This document shows, in pieces, positions 1 to 8,657 of a stretch of 64,000 nt of DNA. The notes beneath the pieces were generated by a model. That model was not told the origin of the DNA and made no database searches. It saw nothing but the letters and a program-made list of their open reading frames with translations. A program made the translations under genes and the position numbers. The stretch lies in NCBI GenBank assembly GCA_903875045.1, contig CAIQUS010000135.1:1-64000 (forward strand), read 5' to 3'. Each line of letters opens with the position of its first letter. Position 1 is the stretch's first letter. Origin of the DNA: an uncultured Bacteroidales bacterium (GTDB lineage: Bacteria; Bacteroidota; Bacteroidia; Bacteroidales; FEN-979).

Positions 1-1
1 A

Positions 2-121
2 AAGGACTGGATCACTTTTCAGTTGTATAAAGAGTTAACAGACGATCAAATGATAACCAAAATGTATGATCGCCACATTAAAAGGCAAATGGATATAAAC
101 TATTCATATGCGAAATTTTGA
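2..121 (+). CDS. C-terminal end of an unknown protein (partial, cut by left edge)
   Basis: An open frame enters from the left edge and runs 39 codons to a TGA at 119-121. The visible tail starts KDWITFQLYKEL and ends YSYAKF. It is mixed charged and aromatic, with no membrane segment or recognisable motif. It is the only rightward gene in the first 3.9 kb, and it converges on the outer-membrane protein that ends at 202. I do not recognise the family. That it is a real gene end is inferred from the uninterrupted frame and plausible residue composition. Confidence 0.5.
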   Translation, partial: KDWITFQLYKELTDDQMITKMYDRHIKRQMDINYSYAKF

Positions 122-201
122 ATCTGTCAAAGTAGAATTAAAACAAAAAATAATATTTCTGCAGGAATTGCCGGAAAACTGTCAATAATAAAAAACTACT
201 T

Positions 202-765
202 CTATTTCAGCTTAAATACCACCCCGATATTGGCGTATGTGGCATTATATCCTACTTCACCGTTGATCCCGAACGATTTGGTGAAAAAATAGGAGGTTCC
301 AAAGAAAAAACCGGCGTATGGATAAACAGGGGTAGAACCGCTGCTGCCAGGGGAAAAATCAACATTGTACAAGCTGAATCCGATCCCGAGCGGGATTCCT
401 CCATACGTATCGAGACCCTCAACGTCCCACCCATAATGATAGGCGGCACGGGCACCGATCACAAAATTAACCCACGATTCGTTCCACCCCTCTCCATAAT
501 GGTGATTGAAAAAAGAAAATGCAGTTTCACCGCCAAGTGTTATAACTCCCGGGCCCAGATCCCATAACCCTGTTTCCACTGAAGCTTTTACAGCAATCCC
601 AAGCCCGGTGCCATTGCCAAAATAAGAGGCCCCTGGCCCAACACCTGCATTCACCACCCAGGTTCCCAAACGCACAGGATCGAGCGAACCCTGAGAATGG
701 CTGTCATTTATGCCTGCCATGGAAAGAATCATGACAAATAAAATAATTTTCAACGTTTTATTCAT
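202..765 (-). CDS. Small outer-membrane beta-barrel protein
   Basis: This 187-residue protein begins with a signal peptide (MNKTLKIILFVMILSMAG, likely cleaved near SHSQG at about residue 25). The rest is rich in Gly, Tyr, Phe and Asn in alternating patches typical of an eight-stranded outer-membrane barrel. It ends in an aliphatic/aromatic strand, NIGVVFKLK. The ATG lies at 763-765. No enzymatic motif is visible and the closest named family is uncertain; OmpW/OmpX-like barrels of Bacteroidota are the general comparison. It stands alone: a rightward gene end lies downstream and a 208-bp gap separates it from the PAP2 gene. Confidence 0.6.
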   Translation of the reverse strand: MNKTLKIILFVMILSMAGINDSHSQGSLDPVRLGTWVVNAGVGPGASYFGNGTGLGIAVKASVETGLWDLGPGVITLGGETAFSFFNHHYGEGWNESWVNFVIGARAAYHYGWDVEGLDTYGGIPLGIGFSLYNVDFSPGSSGSTPVYPYAGFFFGTSYFFTKSFGINGEVGYNATYANIGVVFKLK

Positions 766-973
766 GTTACATCAATATTTATGAACCCTGTATAAAAGTT
801 TTCTTCCTTGGTTTTTATAAGGATTTTATGCAGGAAACTAAATAACGCTGCTACTGCCAAAATTGATATGTTTGCTGAAACTTTTTTTTACCTGGATTCT
901 CACCTGGAAACATCGATCCGGCTCCCTTAAAAAGCGAGGTTGGATCGGAACATCTCAAAATGCTTGTAAAAAA

Positions 974-1543
974 TCATTGGGATAAAACCGGCTTCCGGAT
1001 AACCCAGCCGCAACCCTGACCAAAACACCAGCCTATCAACCCACCGGCCAGCCAGCCAGCCAGTATATCACCTGGATAATGAACGCCAAGATATATTCTT
1101 GTATAGGCCATAAAAAAAGCCCAGGCAAGCATGAGAAGAGAAAAATAGCGGAATGGGTTGCCCGACAGAATGATCATAAATACTGCAATGGCCAGGTTGG
1201 TGGAAGCATGAGCGGAATAAAAACCAAACTCCCCGCCAAGATAGCCATTAACCGTATGGATGCTTGTCAACCCGGGTTCATGCGTGGGGCGGGGCCGTGC
1301 GATCCAATCTTTGAAAACATTCGACAATTGATCGCTGACCATGATCATAAGTCCCGCAAAAAGCAAAATCAATACTGTTTGCCACTTGTATTTTCGGATC
1401 AGAAAATACAACAATAAAAAATACAAGGGTAACCAGGTGCTGGCACGGGTTCCATAATACACCAACGGATCAAAAAACGGGCAATGCAACCCATTGAGGA
1501 ACAAGAAAAAACTTTGATCGATCGATTTTAATGTCTCGAGCAT
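974..1543 (-). CDS. PAP2-family membrane phosphatase
   Basis: This is a 189-residue integral membrane protein of the type 2 phosphatidic acid phosphatase superfamily, which removes phosphate from lipid phosphates such as undecaprenyl diphosphate, phosphatidate or lipid A. All three signature motifs are visible. The first, K-x6-RP, is K78 to R85-P86. The second is YSAH at 109-112, replacing the usual PSGH and keeping the catalytic His. The third, R-x5-H-x3-D, is R149-H155-D159. About five hydrophobic segments fit the family. The exact substrate cannot be read from sequence; an undecaprenyl-diphosphate or lipid A phosphatase role is equally possible. It lies 54 bp downstream of obgE, with no terminator seen between them. 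Confidence 0.88.
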   Translation of the reverse strand: MLETLKSIDQSFFLFLNGLHCPFFDPLVYYGTRASTWLPLYFLLLYFLIRKYKWQTVLILLFAGLMIMVSDQLSNVFKDWIARPRPTHEPGLTSIHTVNGYLGGEFGFYSAHASTNLAIAVFMIILSGNPFRYFSLLMLAWAFFMAYTRIYLGVHYPGDILAGWLAGGLIGWCFGQGCGWVIRKPVLSQ

Positions 1544-1597
1544 GGATTTATTAAGAATCTGGTGGAAGATTAAAAGCCCATGATAAAACGAATTCTA

Positions 1598-2593
1598 TCA
1601 TCCTTCACGGTTCAACTCCTCCCAGAGCATTTTTTTCAGCTTCTCCAGACCGGTTTGCTTATGAGATGAAATAAAGACAGTAGGGATTTCCGGTAAATCC
1701 TTTTTCAGTTCCCTGATAATTTCCTCATCGGCAAGGTCTGACTTGGTCACTGCCAAAACACGCATTTTATCAAGCAATTCAGGGTTGTATTGGGCGAGCT
1801 CATTCAGCAGGATCTGATATTCCTTACGAATATCCTTTGAATCGGCAGGTACCATAAACAGCAAGGTAGAGTTGCGCTCAATATGACGAAGGAAACGCAA
1901 TCCCAACCCTTTTCCCTCATGCGCCCCTTCAATGATTCCGGGGATATCGGCCATCACAAACGATTTGTTTTCGTGATACCTTACAATTCCAAGATTTGGA
2001 ACCAGTGTGGTGAACGGGTAATCGGCAATCTGCGGTTTTGCCGCTGAGATTACCGATAAAAGTGTTGATTTTCCAGCGTTTGGAAATCCAACCAGTCCAA
2101 CATCGGCTAAGAGTTTCAGCTCAAGAACTTTCCAGAACTCAAGTCCGGGTTCTCCTGGCTGTGCAAACTTTGGTGCTTGTCGGGTTGGTGTTTTAAAATG
2201 ATCATTGCCAAGTCCTCCCCTTCCGCCCGGAACAAGTACGTGGGTTTGTCCGTCTTCTGTAATCTCACATTCAAACTCCCCTGTTTCTGCATCACGGGCT
2301 ACCGTGCCCAATGGCACATCAACAATTACATCCTTTCCATTGGCCCCGTGCATGAGTTGCTTTGATCCTGCTCCACCATGTTCGGCCTTTAGATGCTTGG
2401 TGAACTTCAGGTGCAGCAATGTCCAGAATTGACTGTTCCCCTTGAGGATGACATGACCGCCCCGGCCTCCGTCGCCACCATCGGGCCCTCCATGGGCATT
2501 GGTACGGGTACGCATAAAATGCCGCGACCCTGCACCACCGTTCCCGGAAGCACAATGGATCTTTACATAATCTACAAAGTTTGAATCAGACAA
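1598..2593 (-). CDS. obgE: GTPase Obg/CgtA
   Basis: This essential P-loop GTPase binds the large ribosomal subunit and links ribosome assembly to growth and stress. The N-terminal Obg fold (about 1-158) is glycine-rich, with runs such as GGAGSRHF and [12 protein letters not shown]. The G domain follows, with G1 GFPNAGKS at 169-176, G2 within [12 protein letters not shown] and G3 [16 protein letters not shown]. At 331 residues it lacks the variable C-terminal Obg extension. The start is a TTG at 2591-2593. It gives the family-typical N-terminus [10 protein letters not shown], and no in-frame ATG fits better. A block of 7-bp repeats lies directly upstream, between this gene and adk. Confidence 0.96.
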   Translation of the reverse strand: MSDSNFVDYVKIHCASGNGGAGSRHFMRTRTNAHGGPDGGDGGRGGHVILKGNSQFWTLLHLKFTKHLKAEHGGAGSKQLMHGANGKDVIVDVPLGTVARDAETGEFECEITEDGQTHVLVPGGRGGLGNDHFKTPTRQAPKFAQPGEPGLEFWKVLELKLLADVGLVGFPNAGKSTLLSVISAAKPQIADYPFTTLVPNLGIVRYHENKSFVMADIPGIIEGAHEGKGLGLRFLRHIERNSTLLFMVPADSKDIRKEYQILLNELAQYNPELLDKMRVLAVTKSDLADEEIIRELKKDLPEIPTVFISSHKQTGLEKLKKMLWEELNREG

Positions 2594-2595
2594 TT

Positions 2596-2637
2596 GGGGT
2601 TTGGGATTTGGGATTTACGATTTACGATTTACGATTT
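2596..2637. repeat. Six-unit 7-bp tandem repeat upstream of obgE
   Basis: On the plus strand the units read GGGGTTT, GGGATTT, GGGATTT, then ACGATTT three times. The array begins 3 bp upstream of the obgE TTG start codon, so any obgE leader transcript must contain it. Heptad arrays of this ATTTACG kind are common in intergenic DNA of Bacteroidota; the origin is unknown. Confidence 0.85.
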
Positions 2638-2699
2638 TGGTAATAGATAGTTTTCACCCTTAATGGGCTTCATTTTTTCGAGAAAACTGAACGAAAAAG

Positions 2700-3266
2700 T
2701 TAAGGTTTGATCGAAGCACAAAGCTGGTTGAAAATATCTTCAATGGATCCTACACCGTAAACTTCCTGATATATATTTTTCTCAATATAATAATCGATCA
2801 GCGGTTTGGTGTGTTGATGATACTGAACAAGGCGATTTTTTATCACTTCCTCGGTATCATCATCGCGTCCGTGTTCCTGAGCCCTTTTTAGCAAACGCTT
2901 TACCAGCTCTTCTTCGTTAACGACAAGGGCCAGCACAAGTGATACTTTCTGCCCGTGTTTCAACAGCATTTTATCCAGTTCCTGTGCCTGGTTCAAGGTA
3001 CGGGGAAAGCCATCAAGGACAAAACCTTCAGCAGCTCTGTTGTTTAAAAACACTGACTCCATGATCGCAACCAGCAATTCATCAGAAACCAGATGGCCTT
3101 CCTGCATAATCGACTGGACTTTCAACCCCAAAGGAGTTCCCTGGCTCACCTCTGCCCGAAGAATGTCACCGGTTGAGATGTGTTCCCAACCAAACGTTTT
3201 AGCAATTTTAACAGCCTGAGTACCTTTCCCGGCACCCGGCGGACCAAACAGAATAAGATTAAACAT
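2700..3266 (-). CDS. adk: Adenylate kinase
   Basis: It catalyses ATP + AMP to 2 ADP. The P-loop GPPGAGKGT lies at residues 8-16, followed by the AMP-binding STGDILR and the DGFPRT motif. The protein is the short form of about 188 residues: the lid is a brief loop (HGRDDDTEEV) without a zinc-binding insertion. An in-frame ATG exists eight codons upstream at 3290, but the ATG at 3266 gives the family-standard N-terminus MFNLILFGPPG and is preferred. It lies between hpt and obgE in a leftward run of housekeeping genes. Confidence 0.95.
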   Translation of the reverse strand: MFNLILFGPPGAGKGTQAVKIAKTFGWEHISTGDILRAEVSQGTPLGLKVQSIMQEGHLVSDELLVAIMESVFLNNRAAEGFVLDGFPRTLNQAQELDKMLLKHGQKVSLVLALVVNEEELVKRLLKRAQEHGRDDDTEEVIKNRLVQYHQHTKPLIDYYIEKNIYQEVYGVGSIEDIFNQLCASIKP

Positions 3267-3311
3267 AACAGGAAATTTAAAAAGAAACAAAGCAAAAAAA
3301 ACCTACTTCAT

Positions 3312-3343
3312 CATCACATTATCACATTATCACATCATCACAT
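3312..3343. repeat. Four-unit 8-bp tandem repeat at the 3' end of hpt
   Basis: The plus-strand units are CATCACAT, TATCACAT, TATCACAT and CATCACAT. The last unit reaches into the hpt stop codon (TGA on the minus strand, 3343-3345). The array occupies part of the hpt-adk gap. Confidence 0.85.
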
Positions 3344-3879
3344 CACTTAACAATTCTGTAAATATCCGGCAGATTTCTGCCATAACCATCATAATCAAGT
3401 CCATATCCAACAATAAAATCATTGGGAATTTGTAAACCGATGTAGTCGATCGTAAAATCTTTCTGAAAAGCATCAGGTTTAAAACAGAAACAGGCCACTT
3501 TTACCCCGGCAGGGTTTTTATCCTCCACATCATGAAGAAGTTTCTCCATGGTGATTCCCGTATCCACAATATCTTCAACAATGATGACATGTCTGCCTTT
3601 TAAATCCTCATCAACACCTATCAGTTCTTTAACCTTTGAAGTGGTCACAGTACCTGAATAGGAGGCAAATTTTACAAATGAAATTTCACATGGGATGGTT
3701 ATTTTGCGCATCAGGTCGGAGGCAAAAATAAAAGCCCCGTTAAGAATGGCCAGCAACAATGGATTTTTCCCTGCATAATCGTGGTTTATCCTATCAGCGA
3801 CCTTTTGTACCGCAGCGTCAATTTCTTCCCTTCTGATGAACTTCTCGAAAACAAGTTCCCTCACCTGTACCTTTGTCAT
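3343..3879 (-). CDS. hpt: Hypoxanthine phosphoribosyltransferase
   Basis: It salvages hypoxanthine or guanine with PRPP to give IMP or GMP. The PRPP-binding loop VIIVEDIVDTGIT is clear, and the 178-residue length and the order of conserved blocks (LLAILNGAFIFASDL; KVACFCFKPDAF; the YIGLQIPNDFIVGYGLDY end) fit the family. An ATG nine codons upstream (3906) is possible, but the ATG at 3879 places the start downstream of a TACCTTTG promoter element at 3904-3911 and is preferred. The gene diverges from purE across a 77-bp gap, so two purine genes share a control region. Its stop codon falls in an 8-bp repeat array. Confidence 0.93.
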   Translation of the reverse strand: MTKVQVRELVFEKFIRREEIDAAVQKVADRINHDYAGKNPLLLAILNGAFIFASDLMRKITIPCEISFVKFASYSGTVTTSKVKELIGVDEDLKGRHVIIVEDIVDTGITMEKLLHDVEDKNPAGVKVACFCFKPDAFQKDFTIDYIGLQIPNDFIVGYGLDYDGYGRNLPDIYRIVK

Positions 3880-3903
3880 AATCAGTGATATGTTTCTTTC
3901 GCA

Positions 3904-3911
3904 CAAAGGTA
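3904..3911 (-). promoter_or_regulatory. Candidate promoter -7 element for hpt
   Basis: The minus strand reads TACCTTTG, an exact match to the Bacteroidota TAnnTTTG element, 24 bp upstream of the hpt ATG. No clear TTTG was seen at the -33 position. Confidence 0.5.
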
Positions 3912-3924
3912 GAGAAAATATATC

Positions 3925-3932
3925 TATTTTTG
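3925..3932 (+). promoter_or_regulatory. purE: Candidate promoter -7 element for purE
   Basis: TATTTTTG matches TAnnTTTG and ends 24 bp upstream of the purE ATG. A weak TTTC lies 24 nt upstream. It is close to the divergent hpt element, so polymerases could compete. Confidence 0.45.
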
Positions 3933-3956
3933 TGCAGTAACCTGAAAACTGAAATC

Positions 3957-4463
3957 ATGGAAGCTAAAGTAAGCATCATTATGGGCAGCACCTCCGACCT
4001 CCCTGTCATGGAAGCTGCTGCCAAATTTCTGAACGACATGCAAATCCCGTTTGAAATCAACGCACTGTCTGCCCACCGGACCCCGGAAAAAGTCGAAGAA
4101 TTTGCGAAGAACGCCCACCAGCGTGGGATCCGGGTCATTATCGCCGCTGCCGGTATGGCGGCACATCTGCCAGGAGTCATTGCAGCCATGACCACACTGC
4201 CGGTCATCGGTGTCCCTATCAAAGCCTCCCTCGAAGGACTGGATGCCCTTCTGGCTATTGTTCAGATGCCTCCGGGAATTCCGGTGGCCACAGTCGGAAT
4301 CAATGGCGCTCAGAATGCAGCAATCCTTGCGGCGGAAATACTGGCTGTAAGCGACAACGAACTTCATAAAAAAATGTTGATTTTCAAGGAAGAGCTGAAA
4401 AAGAAAATCATCAAAGCCAATGAGGAACTCGAAGGGGTGAAATTTGAATACAGAGTGGGTTAA
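3957..4463 (+). CDS. purE: N5-carboxyaminoimidazole ribonucleotide mutase (class I PurE)
   Basis: It converts N5-CAIR to CAIR in de novo purine synthesis. The 168-residue protein has the family's MGSTSDLPVM nucleotide-binding start, SAHRTPEKV with the catalytic His, and GAAGMAAHLPGVIAAMT. Together these mark a class I (mutase) enzyme. The open frame extends further upstream, but the ATG at 3957 matches the family N-terminus and lies just past a TATTTTTG promoter element. The stop codon overlaps by 4 bp the end of the convergent O-methyltransferase gene, so no terminator separates them. Confidence 0.95.
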   Translation: MEAKVSIIMGSTSDLPVMEAAAKFLNDMQIPFEINALSAHRTPEKVEEFAKNAHQRGIRVIIAAAGMAAHLPGVIAAMTTLPVIGVPIKASLEGLDALLAIVQMPPGIPVATVGINGAQNAAILAAEILAVSDNELHKKMLIFKEELKKKIIKANEELEGVKFEYRVG

Positions 4464-5260
4464 ATCTTCCGGATTACCATCAACCCATCTCTGACGGGCA
4501 GGATCAGATTCTCAACACGTTCGTCCTGGTGAACAAATTTATTGAACTCAACAATTCCCCGGGTATCTTTATCCATTTTGGCCGGATCACCGGTTACTTT
4601 GCCATCCCATAAAACATTGTCGGCAATGATAAAACCTCCTGGGCGGATGAGTGGTAAAACCATGTTGTAATAGTTAAGATAGTTCGGTTTATCCGCATCG
4701 ATGAAAACCAAATCCCAAACCTCATTAAGGAGTGGAATAATTTCAAGCGCCTCACCAATATGCAAAACAATCCTGTCTTCAAGGCCCGCCTCATGAATAA
4801 ACTTCCGAATTCCATCCTCCAACTCCCTATTCACCTCTACAGTATGCAACAACACACCTCCCCTCTCCTGTGGGAGAGGGGTCGGGGGTGAGGGCATTCC
4901 TGCTAAAGTCCTGGGTGAGGGCATTCCAGCCAGAGCCCCGGGTGAGGGCATTCCAGCCAGAGCCCCGGGTGAGGGCATTCCAGCCAAAGTCCCGGGTGAG
5001 GGCATTCCGGCAAAAGCCGGGGGAGAGGTCATCCCCAGCCCCATTGCTATTGCAGAATATCCGGTAAAAGTCCCGATTTCAAGTACCCGTTCGGGACGGA
5101 TCATCTGGCAAAACATGCGGAGCAAAGCACCTTGCAAATGCCCCGACAACATTTGCGGATACACTTGCGAAAGATGGGTTTCACGATTAAGTCCGGCAAG
5201 TACGGGAGGTTCGGGCGTAGTATGGGCCTCTGAATATGCTAATAAAAGATCACTCATCAT
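4460..5260 (-). CDS. SAM-dependent O-methyltransferase with an in-frame repeat insertion
   Basis: A class I methyltransferase of the CCoAOMT-like family. Motif I is LEIGTFTGYSA at residues 60-70. The acidic metal-site region FIDADKPNYLNYYN and the late IIADNVLWDGKV strand follow. The 266-residue product is about 55 residues longer than usual for the family (about 210-215). The excess, residues 77-135, lies between motif I and the next strand (LLHTVEVNRE). It consists of repeated GALAGMPSP units coded by 27-bp tandem repeats plus a PPTPLPQERGG segment coded by an inverted repeat. The frame stays open. Whether the loop is tolerated or the enzyme is inactive cannot be told. It overlaps the upstream M16 peptidase gene by 4 bp. 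Confidence 0.85.
   Translation of the reverse strand: MMSDLLLAYSEAHTTPEPPVLAGLNRETHLSQVYPQMLSGHLQGALLRMFCQMIRPERVLEIGTFTGYSAIAMGLGMTSPPAFAGMPSPGTLAGMPSPGALAGMPSPGALAGMPSPRTLAGMPSPPTPLPQERGGVLLHTVEVNRELEDGIRKFIHEAGLEDRIVLHIGEALEIIPLLNEVWDLVFIDADKPNYLNYYNMVLPLIRPGGFIIADNVLWDGKVTGDPAKMDKDTRGIVEFNKFVHQDERVENLILPVRDGLMVIRKI
4860..4881. repeat. Inverted repeat inside the O-methyltransferase gene
   Basis: CCCCTCTCC (4860-4868) and GGAGAGGGG (4873-4881) are perfect complements around a 4-nt loop. It abuts the 27-bp tandem array and codes for the PTPLPQERGG part of the inserted loop. Such GC-rich palindromes are typical of dispersed intergenic repeats. Confidence 0.85.
4886..5034. repeat. 27-bp tandem repeat array, in frame within a CDS
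   Basis: Five full units start at 4886, 4913, 4940, 4967 and 4994, with a degenerate partial unit at 5021-5034. The plus-strand unit begins GGGTGAGGGCATTCC. Units 2 and 3 are identical; the others differ at a few positions. Because 27 is divisible by three, each unit adds nine residues (such as GALAGMPSP) and changes in copy number do not shift the frame. Confidence 0.9.
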
Positions 5261-6477
5261 CTGAAAGTCAAACTACTTAATATCTGTGGGTTAAAAATTT
5301 CATTGGCAATTTCTATCAACTCTTCAGCTGTTGTAGCCTGAATGCGTGCAATGATCGCCTCAATCGGCTCAAACCGGTTTTGTAACAGATAGCTTTTACC
5401 GATGGCAAGCATATTGGCAAGATTCGACTCCTGGGCAATAGCCAATTGTCCGATAATTTGTTTCTTTACGAGATGCAGTTGACCCCGGCTTAATTTTTCT
5501 TCACGAAGGCGTGTTAACTCTTTATGTAGAATTGTAAGGGTTTTTTCATAGTGAACAGGGTCGGTACCGAAATAGATCTGCAGAATACCGGCATCAGAAT
5601 ATGCTGAATAATTTGATTCGCTGTGGTATGTCAGTCCGTTGCGTTCACGCAATGCCAATGACAACCGTGAATTCATGACAGGACCGCCCAGCATGTTATT
5701 GAGAAGGGCAAGGGGGATCCTGCGTTCGTGACTGTACCGAAAGGCAGGAGCACCGATAATGCAATGGACCTGCGATGTTTTTCTTCTGATACTTTTATTG
5801 AATGGCTGGTAATCATTAAATGCGATACGCGGATGACTTTGTCCGCGGTCAGGATGATCACAGAAGTACTTGTTGACCAATTTAACAAGTTTCCTGAAAT
5901 CAATCCTCCCTACTGATACGATCACCACTTCATTTAACCGGTAATTACGGTGGATGAAATTCAGGACATCACCCTGATTCATCTTTTTAAGACTCTTCGC
6001 TGTGCCCAGGATATTTTTTCCCAGCGGATGACCGGCAAACACCAGATCTTCAAAGTCATCAAAAATTTGCTCATCCGGTGTATCCTGGTAGGATCTTATC
6101 TCATCCATCACCACCTGTTTCTCACGTTCAAGCTCTTTCTCAGGAAAGGTCGGGTGAAAAAAAATATCCTGGAACAATTCGAGGGTGCGGTCGTAAAATT
6201 CACAGAGAAAAGAAGCATAAATGCAGGTTTCTTCCTTGGTGGTATAGGCGTTCAAATCGGCCCCGACGTTTTCTAACCGGTTAAGCACCTGAAAAACATT
6301 GCGCTTTTCGGTACCCTTGAAAATGGTATGTTCGATAAAATGAGCAATTCCATGTTCCGGTTTTGTTTCATCGCGGGAGCCGGCATGAATGAATATCCCG
6401 CAATGGGCCACCTGGTTCTGAATGGGATGGTGTACCAGACGAATTCCATTTGGCAGAACCAGCGTTTGAAGTTCCAT
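5257..6477 (-). CDS. M16-family zinc peptidase (pitrilysin/processing-peptidase type)
   Basis: This 406-residue metallopeptidase of clan ME has the inverted zinc motif HFIEH at 46-50 (HxxEH). A downstream glutamate-rich helix (EKELEREKQVVMDEI) should supply the third zinc ligand. A second, non-catalytic M16 half follows (about 180-406, with GGPVMNSRLSLALRERNGLTY). It has no signal peptide, so it is probably cytoplasmic and peptide-degrading. It sits 3 bp downstream of mutB and overlaps the O-methyltransferase by 4 bp, so the three are probably co-transcribed. The exact substrate is unknown. Confidence 0.9.
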   Translation of the reverse strand: MELQTLVLPNGIRLVHHPIQNQVAHCGIFIHAGSRDETKPEHGIAHFIEHTIFKGTEKRNVFQVLNRLENVGADLNAYTTKEETCIYASFLCEFYDRTLELFQDIFFHPTFPEKELEREKQVVMDEIRSYQDTPDEQIFDDFEDLVFAGHPLGKNILGTAKSLKKMNQGDVLNFIHRNYRLNEVVIVSVGRIDFRKLVKLVNKYFCDHPDRGQSHPRIAFNDYQPFNKSIRRKTSQVHCIIGAPAFRYSHERRIPLALLNNMLGGPVMNSRLSLALRERNGLTYHSESNYSAYSDAGILQIYFGTDPVHYEKTLTILHKELTRLREEKLSRGQLHLVKKQIIGQLAIAQESNLANMLAIGKSYLLQNRFEPIEAIIARIQATTAEELIEIANEIFNPQILSSLTFR

Positions 6478-6480
6478 GAA

Positions 6481-8631
6481 CTATTTCCGGCTTTCGATTA
6501 GAATTTCCAGCAACTTTATTCCGGCTTCTGAAACAACGGTACCAGGGCCAAAAATAGCTGCAGCCCCCGACTTATAAAGAAAATCATAATCCTGCGGAGG
6601 GATCACACCACCCACAATAACCATGATATCCTCTCGGCCAAGTTTTTTAAGTTCCTCTATTACCTGCGGAACCAGTGTTTTATGACCTGCTGCCAGACTG
6701 GAAACCCCTAAAATATGCACATCATTTTCAACAGCCTGCCTGGCAGATTCTGCCGGTGTTTGGAACAAAGGCCCGATATCAACATCGAACCCGATATCGG
6801 CATAACCAGTTGCAACCACTTTTGCACCCCGGTCATGGCCATCCTGTCCCATCTTGGCGATCATGATCCGCGGGCGACGGCCTTCCAGTTCGGCAAACTT
6901 GTCAGCCAGTTCACGTGCCCTGGCAAAAGCTGCACTGTCCATTGATTCCGATGAATATACTCCTGAGATGCTTCTTATCACAGCTTTGTACCTCCCGTAG
7001 ATTTTTTCAAGTGCGAATGAAATTTCACCAAGCGATGCCCGCTTACGTGCTGCATCTATGGCAAGGGCTAGTAAATTACCCTCTCCCGTGGCTGCTGAAG
7101 TCGTCAGAGAATCAAGCGCTGCCTGCACTTCATTGTTATCACGATTTTCTCGTAATTTTTTCAATCTCAGCACCTGTGATTCTCTAACCGCTGCATTATC
7201 CACATTCAGTATTTCAATCGGATCCTCTTTTTCAAGCCTGTTATGATTTACCCCGATGATTTTGTCCTTGCCGGAGTCGATTCTTGCCTGTTTCCGTGCC
7301 GAAGCCTCTTCGATGCGCATCTTTGGGATACCAGTTTCAATTGCCTTTGCCATGCCACCGAGGGCCTCAACTTCTTCAATCAATGCCCATGCTTTATGAG
7401 CGATTTCATGGGTCAGCATTTCGACATAATAGGATCCGGCCCAGGGATCGAGTGAACGGCAGATTTGAGTCTCCTCCTGCAGGTAAATCTGTGTGTTGCG
7501 GGCAATACGGGCCGAAAAATCGGTAGGCAATGCGATGGCCTCATCGAGTGCGTTGGTGTGAAGTGATTGGGTATGGCCAAGCGCAGCAGCCAAAGCCTCA
7601 ACACAAGTGCGTGCAACGTTGTTGAACGGATCCTGCTCTGTGAGGCTCCACCCCGATGTTTGGGTATGCGTGCGAAGCGCCATCGACTTGGGATTCTTGG
7701 GATCGAATTTTTTAACAATTTTTGCCCAAAGCATCCGTGCTGCACGCATCTTGGCAATTTCCATGAAATGATTCATCCCTGCTCCCCAGAAAAATGATAA
7801 ACGGGGTGCAAAAGTATCAATGTCCATGCCGGTGTTGATGCCGGCACGAAGGTACTCCAACCCATCGGCCAAAGTGTAAGCCAGCTCAATATCGGCCGTG
7901 GCACCAGCTTCCTGCATGTGATAACCACTGATCGATATGGAATTGAATTTGGGCATGTTCTTCGAAGTATACTCAAAAATATCGGCAATGATCTTCATGG
8001 AGGGACCCGGCGGATAGATATATGTATTCCTCACCATGAATTCTTTGAGAATATCATTCTGTATCGTTCCGGTAAGCTGGGCCATGGAAACACCCTGCTC
8101 TTCAGCGGCAACAATATAAAAAGCCAGAATAGGCAGCACTGCCCCATTCATGGTCATGGAAACCGACATAATATCAAGCGGAATCTGATCGAAGAGGATT
8201 TTCATATCCAGTATGGAATCGATAGCGACCCCAGCCTTGCCAACATCACCCACTACCCGCTCATGGTCAGAGTCATAGCCTCGATGGGTGGCAAGGTCAA
8301 ACGCGACAGACAAGCCCTTCTGCCCGGCTTTCAGGTTCCTGCGATAAAAAGCATTTGACTCCTCAGCTGTTGAAAAACCGGCATACTGGCGAATGGTCCA
8401 GGGGTTCATTACGTACATGGTGGAATAAGGGCCCCGAAGAAATGGTGGCAGGCCTGCCGCATAGTTCAGATGTTCCATCGCTGAGAGGTCACTGTCACCA
8501 AACACCGGTTTAACGGGAATCTGTTCAGGTGTTTTCCAGCTTCTTTCAATTCCTTGTTTTTTCTCCCATTCGTCAAAGGATTCAACCTCCGGCACTCCTT
8601 TTAACTCAATGTTTTTAAAATCTGGTCTCAT
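6481..8631 (-). CDS. mutB: Methylmalonyl-CoA mutase, large (catalytic) subunit
   Basis: This adenosylcobalamin enzyme interconverts succinyl-CoA and (R)-methylmalonyl-CoA, a key step in propionate formation or use. At 716 residues it has the TIM-barrel substrate domain, with landmarks [31 protein letters not shown] and [21 protein letters not shown]-terminal B12-binding domain follows, with the DxHxxG motif at D597-H599-G602 and the GSSL-like [10 protein letters not shown]. Its partner mutA lies 1.3 kb upstream, separated by a receiver-domain gene and an outer-membrane protein gene, whereas the two subunit genes are usually adjacent. No epimerase or MeaB chaperone gene is in the window. Confidence 0.97.
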   Translation of the reverse strand: MRPDFKNIELKGVPEVESFDEWEKKQGIERSWKTPEQIPVKPVFGDSDLSAMEHLNYAAGLPPFLRGPYSTMYVMNPWTIRQYAGFSTAEESNAFYRRNLKAGQKGLSVAFDLATHRGYDSDHERVVGDVGKAGVAIDSILDMKILFDQIPLDIMSVSMTMNGAVLPILAFYIVAAEEQGVSMAQLTGTIQNDILKEFMVRNTYIYPPGPSMKIIADIFEYTSKNMPKFNSISISGYHMQEAGATADIELAYTLADGLEYLRAGINTGMDIDTFAPRLSFFWGAGMNHFMEIAKMRAARMLWAKIVKKFDPKNPKSMALRTHTQTSGWSLTEQDPFNNVARTCVEALAAALGHTQSLHTNALDEAIALPTDFSARIARNTQIYLQEETQICRSLDPWAGSYYVEMLTHEIAHKAWALIEEVEALGGMAKAIETGIPKMRIEEASARKQARIDSGKDKIIGVNHNRLEKEDPIEILNVDNAAVRESQVLRLKKLRENRDNNEVQAALDSLTTSAATGEGNLLALAIDAARKRASLGEISFALEKIYGRYKAVIRSISGVYSSESMDSAAFARARELADKFAELEGRRPRIMIAKMGQDGHDRGAKVVATGYADIGFDVDIGPLFQTPAESARQAVENDVHILGVSSLAAGHKTLVPQVIEELKKLGREDIMVIVGGVIPPQDYDFLYKSGAAAIFGPGTVVSEAGIKLLEILIESRK

Positions 8632-8657
8632 CGTTCAATGTATAGCTGTTGCAGTGT

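Noticed and set aside
867-874. TATGTTTG, a perfect -7 match on the plus strand
   Set aside because: No rightward gene follows for 3 kb, so it is probably a chance match.
915-950. Weak hairpin downstream of the PAP2 gene as a terminator
   Set aside because: The stem depends on several wobble pairs and no T-run follows.
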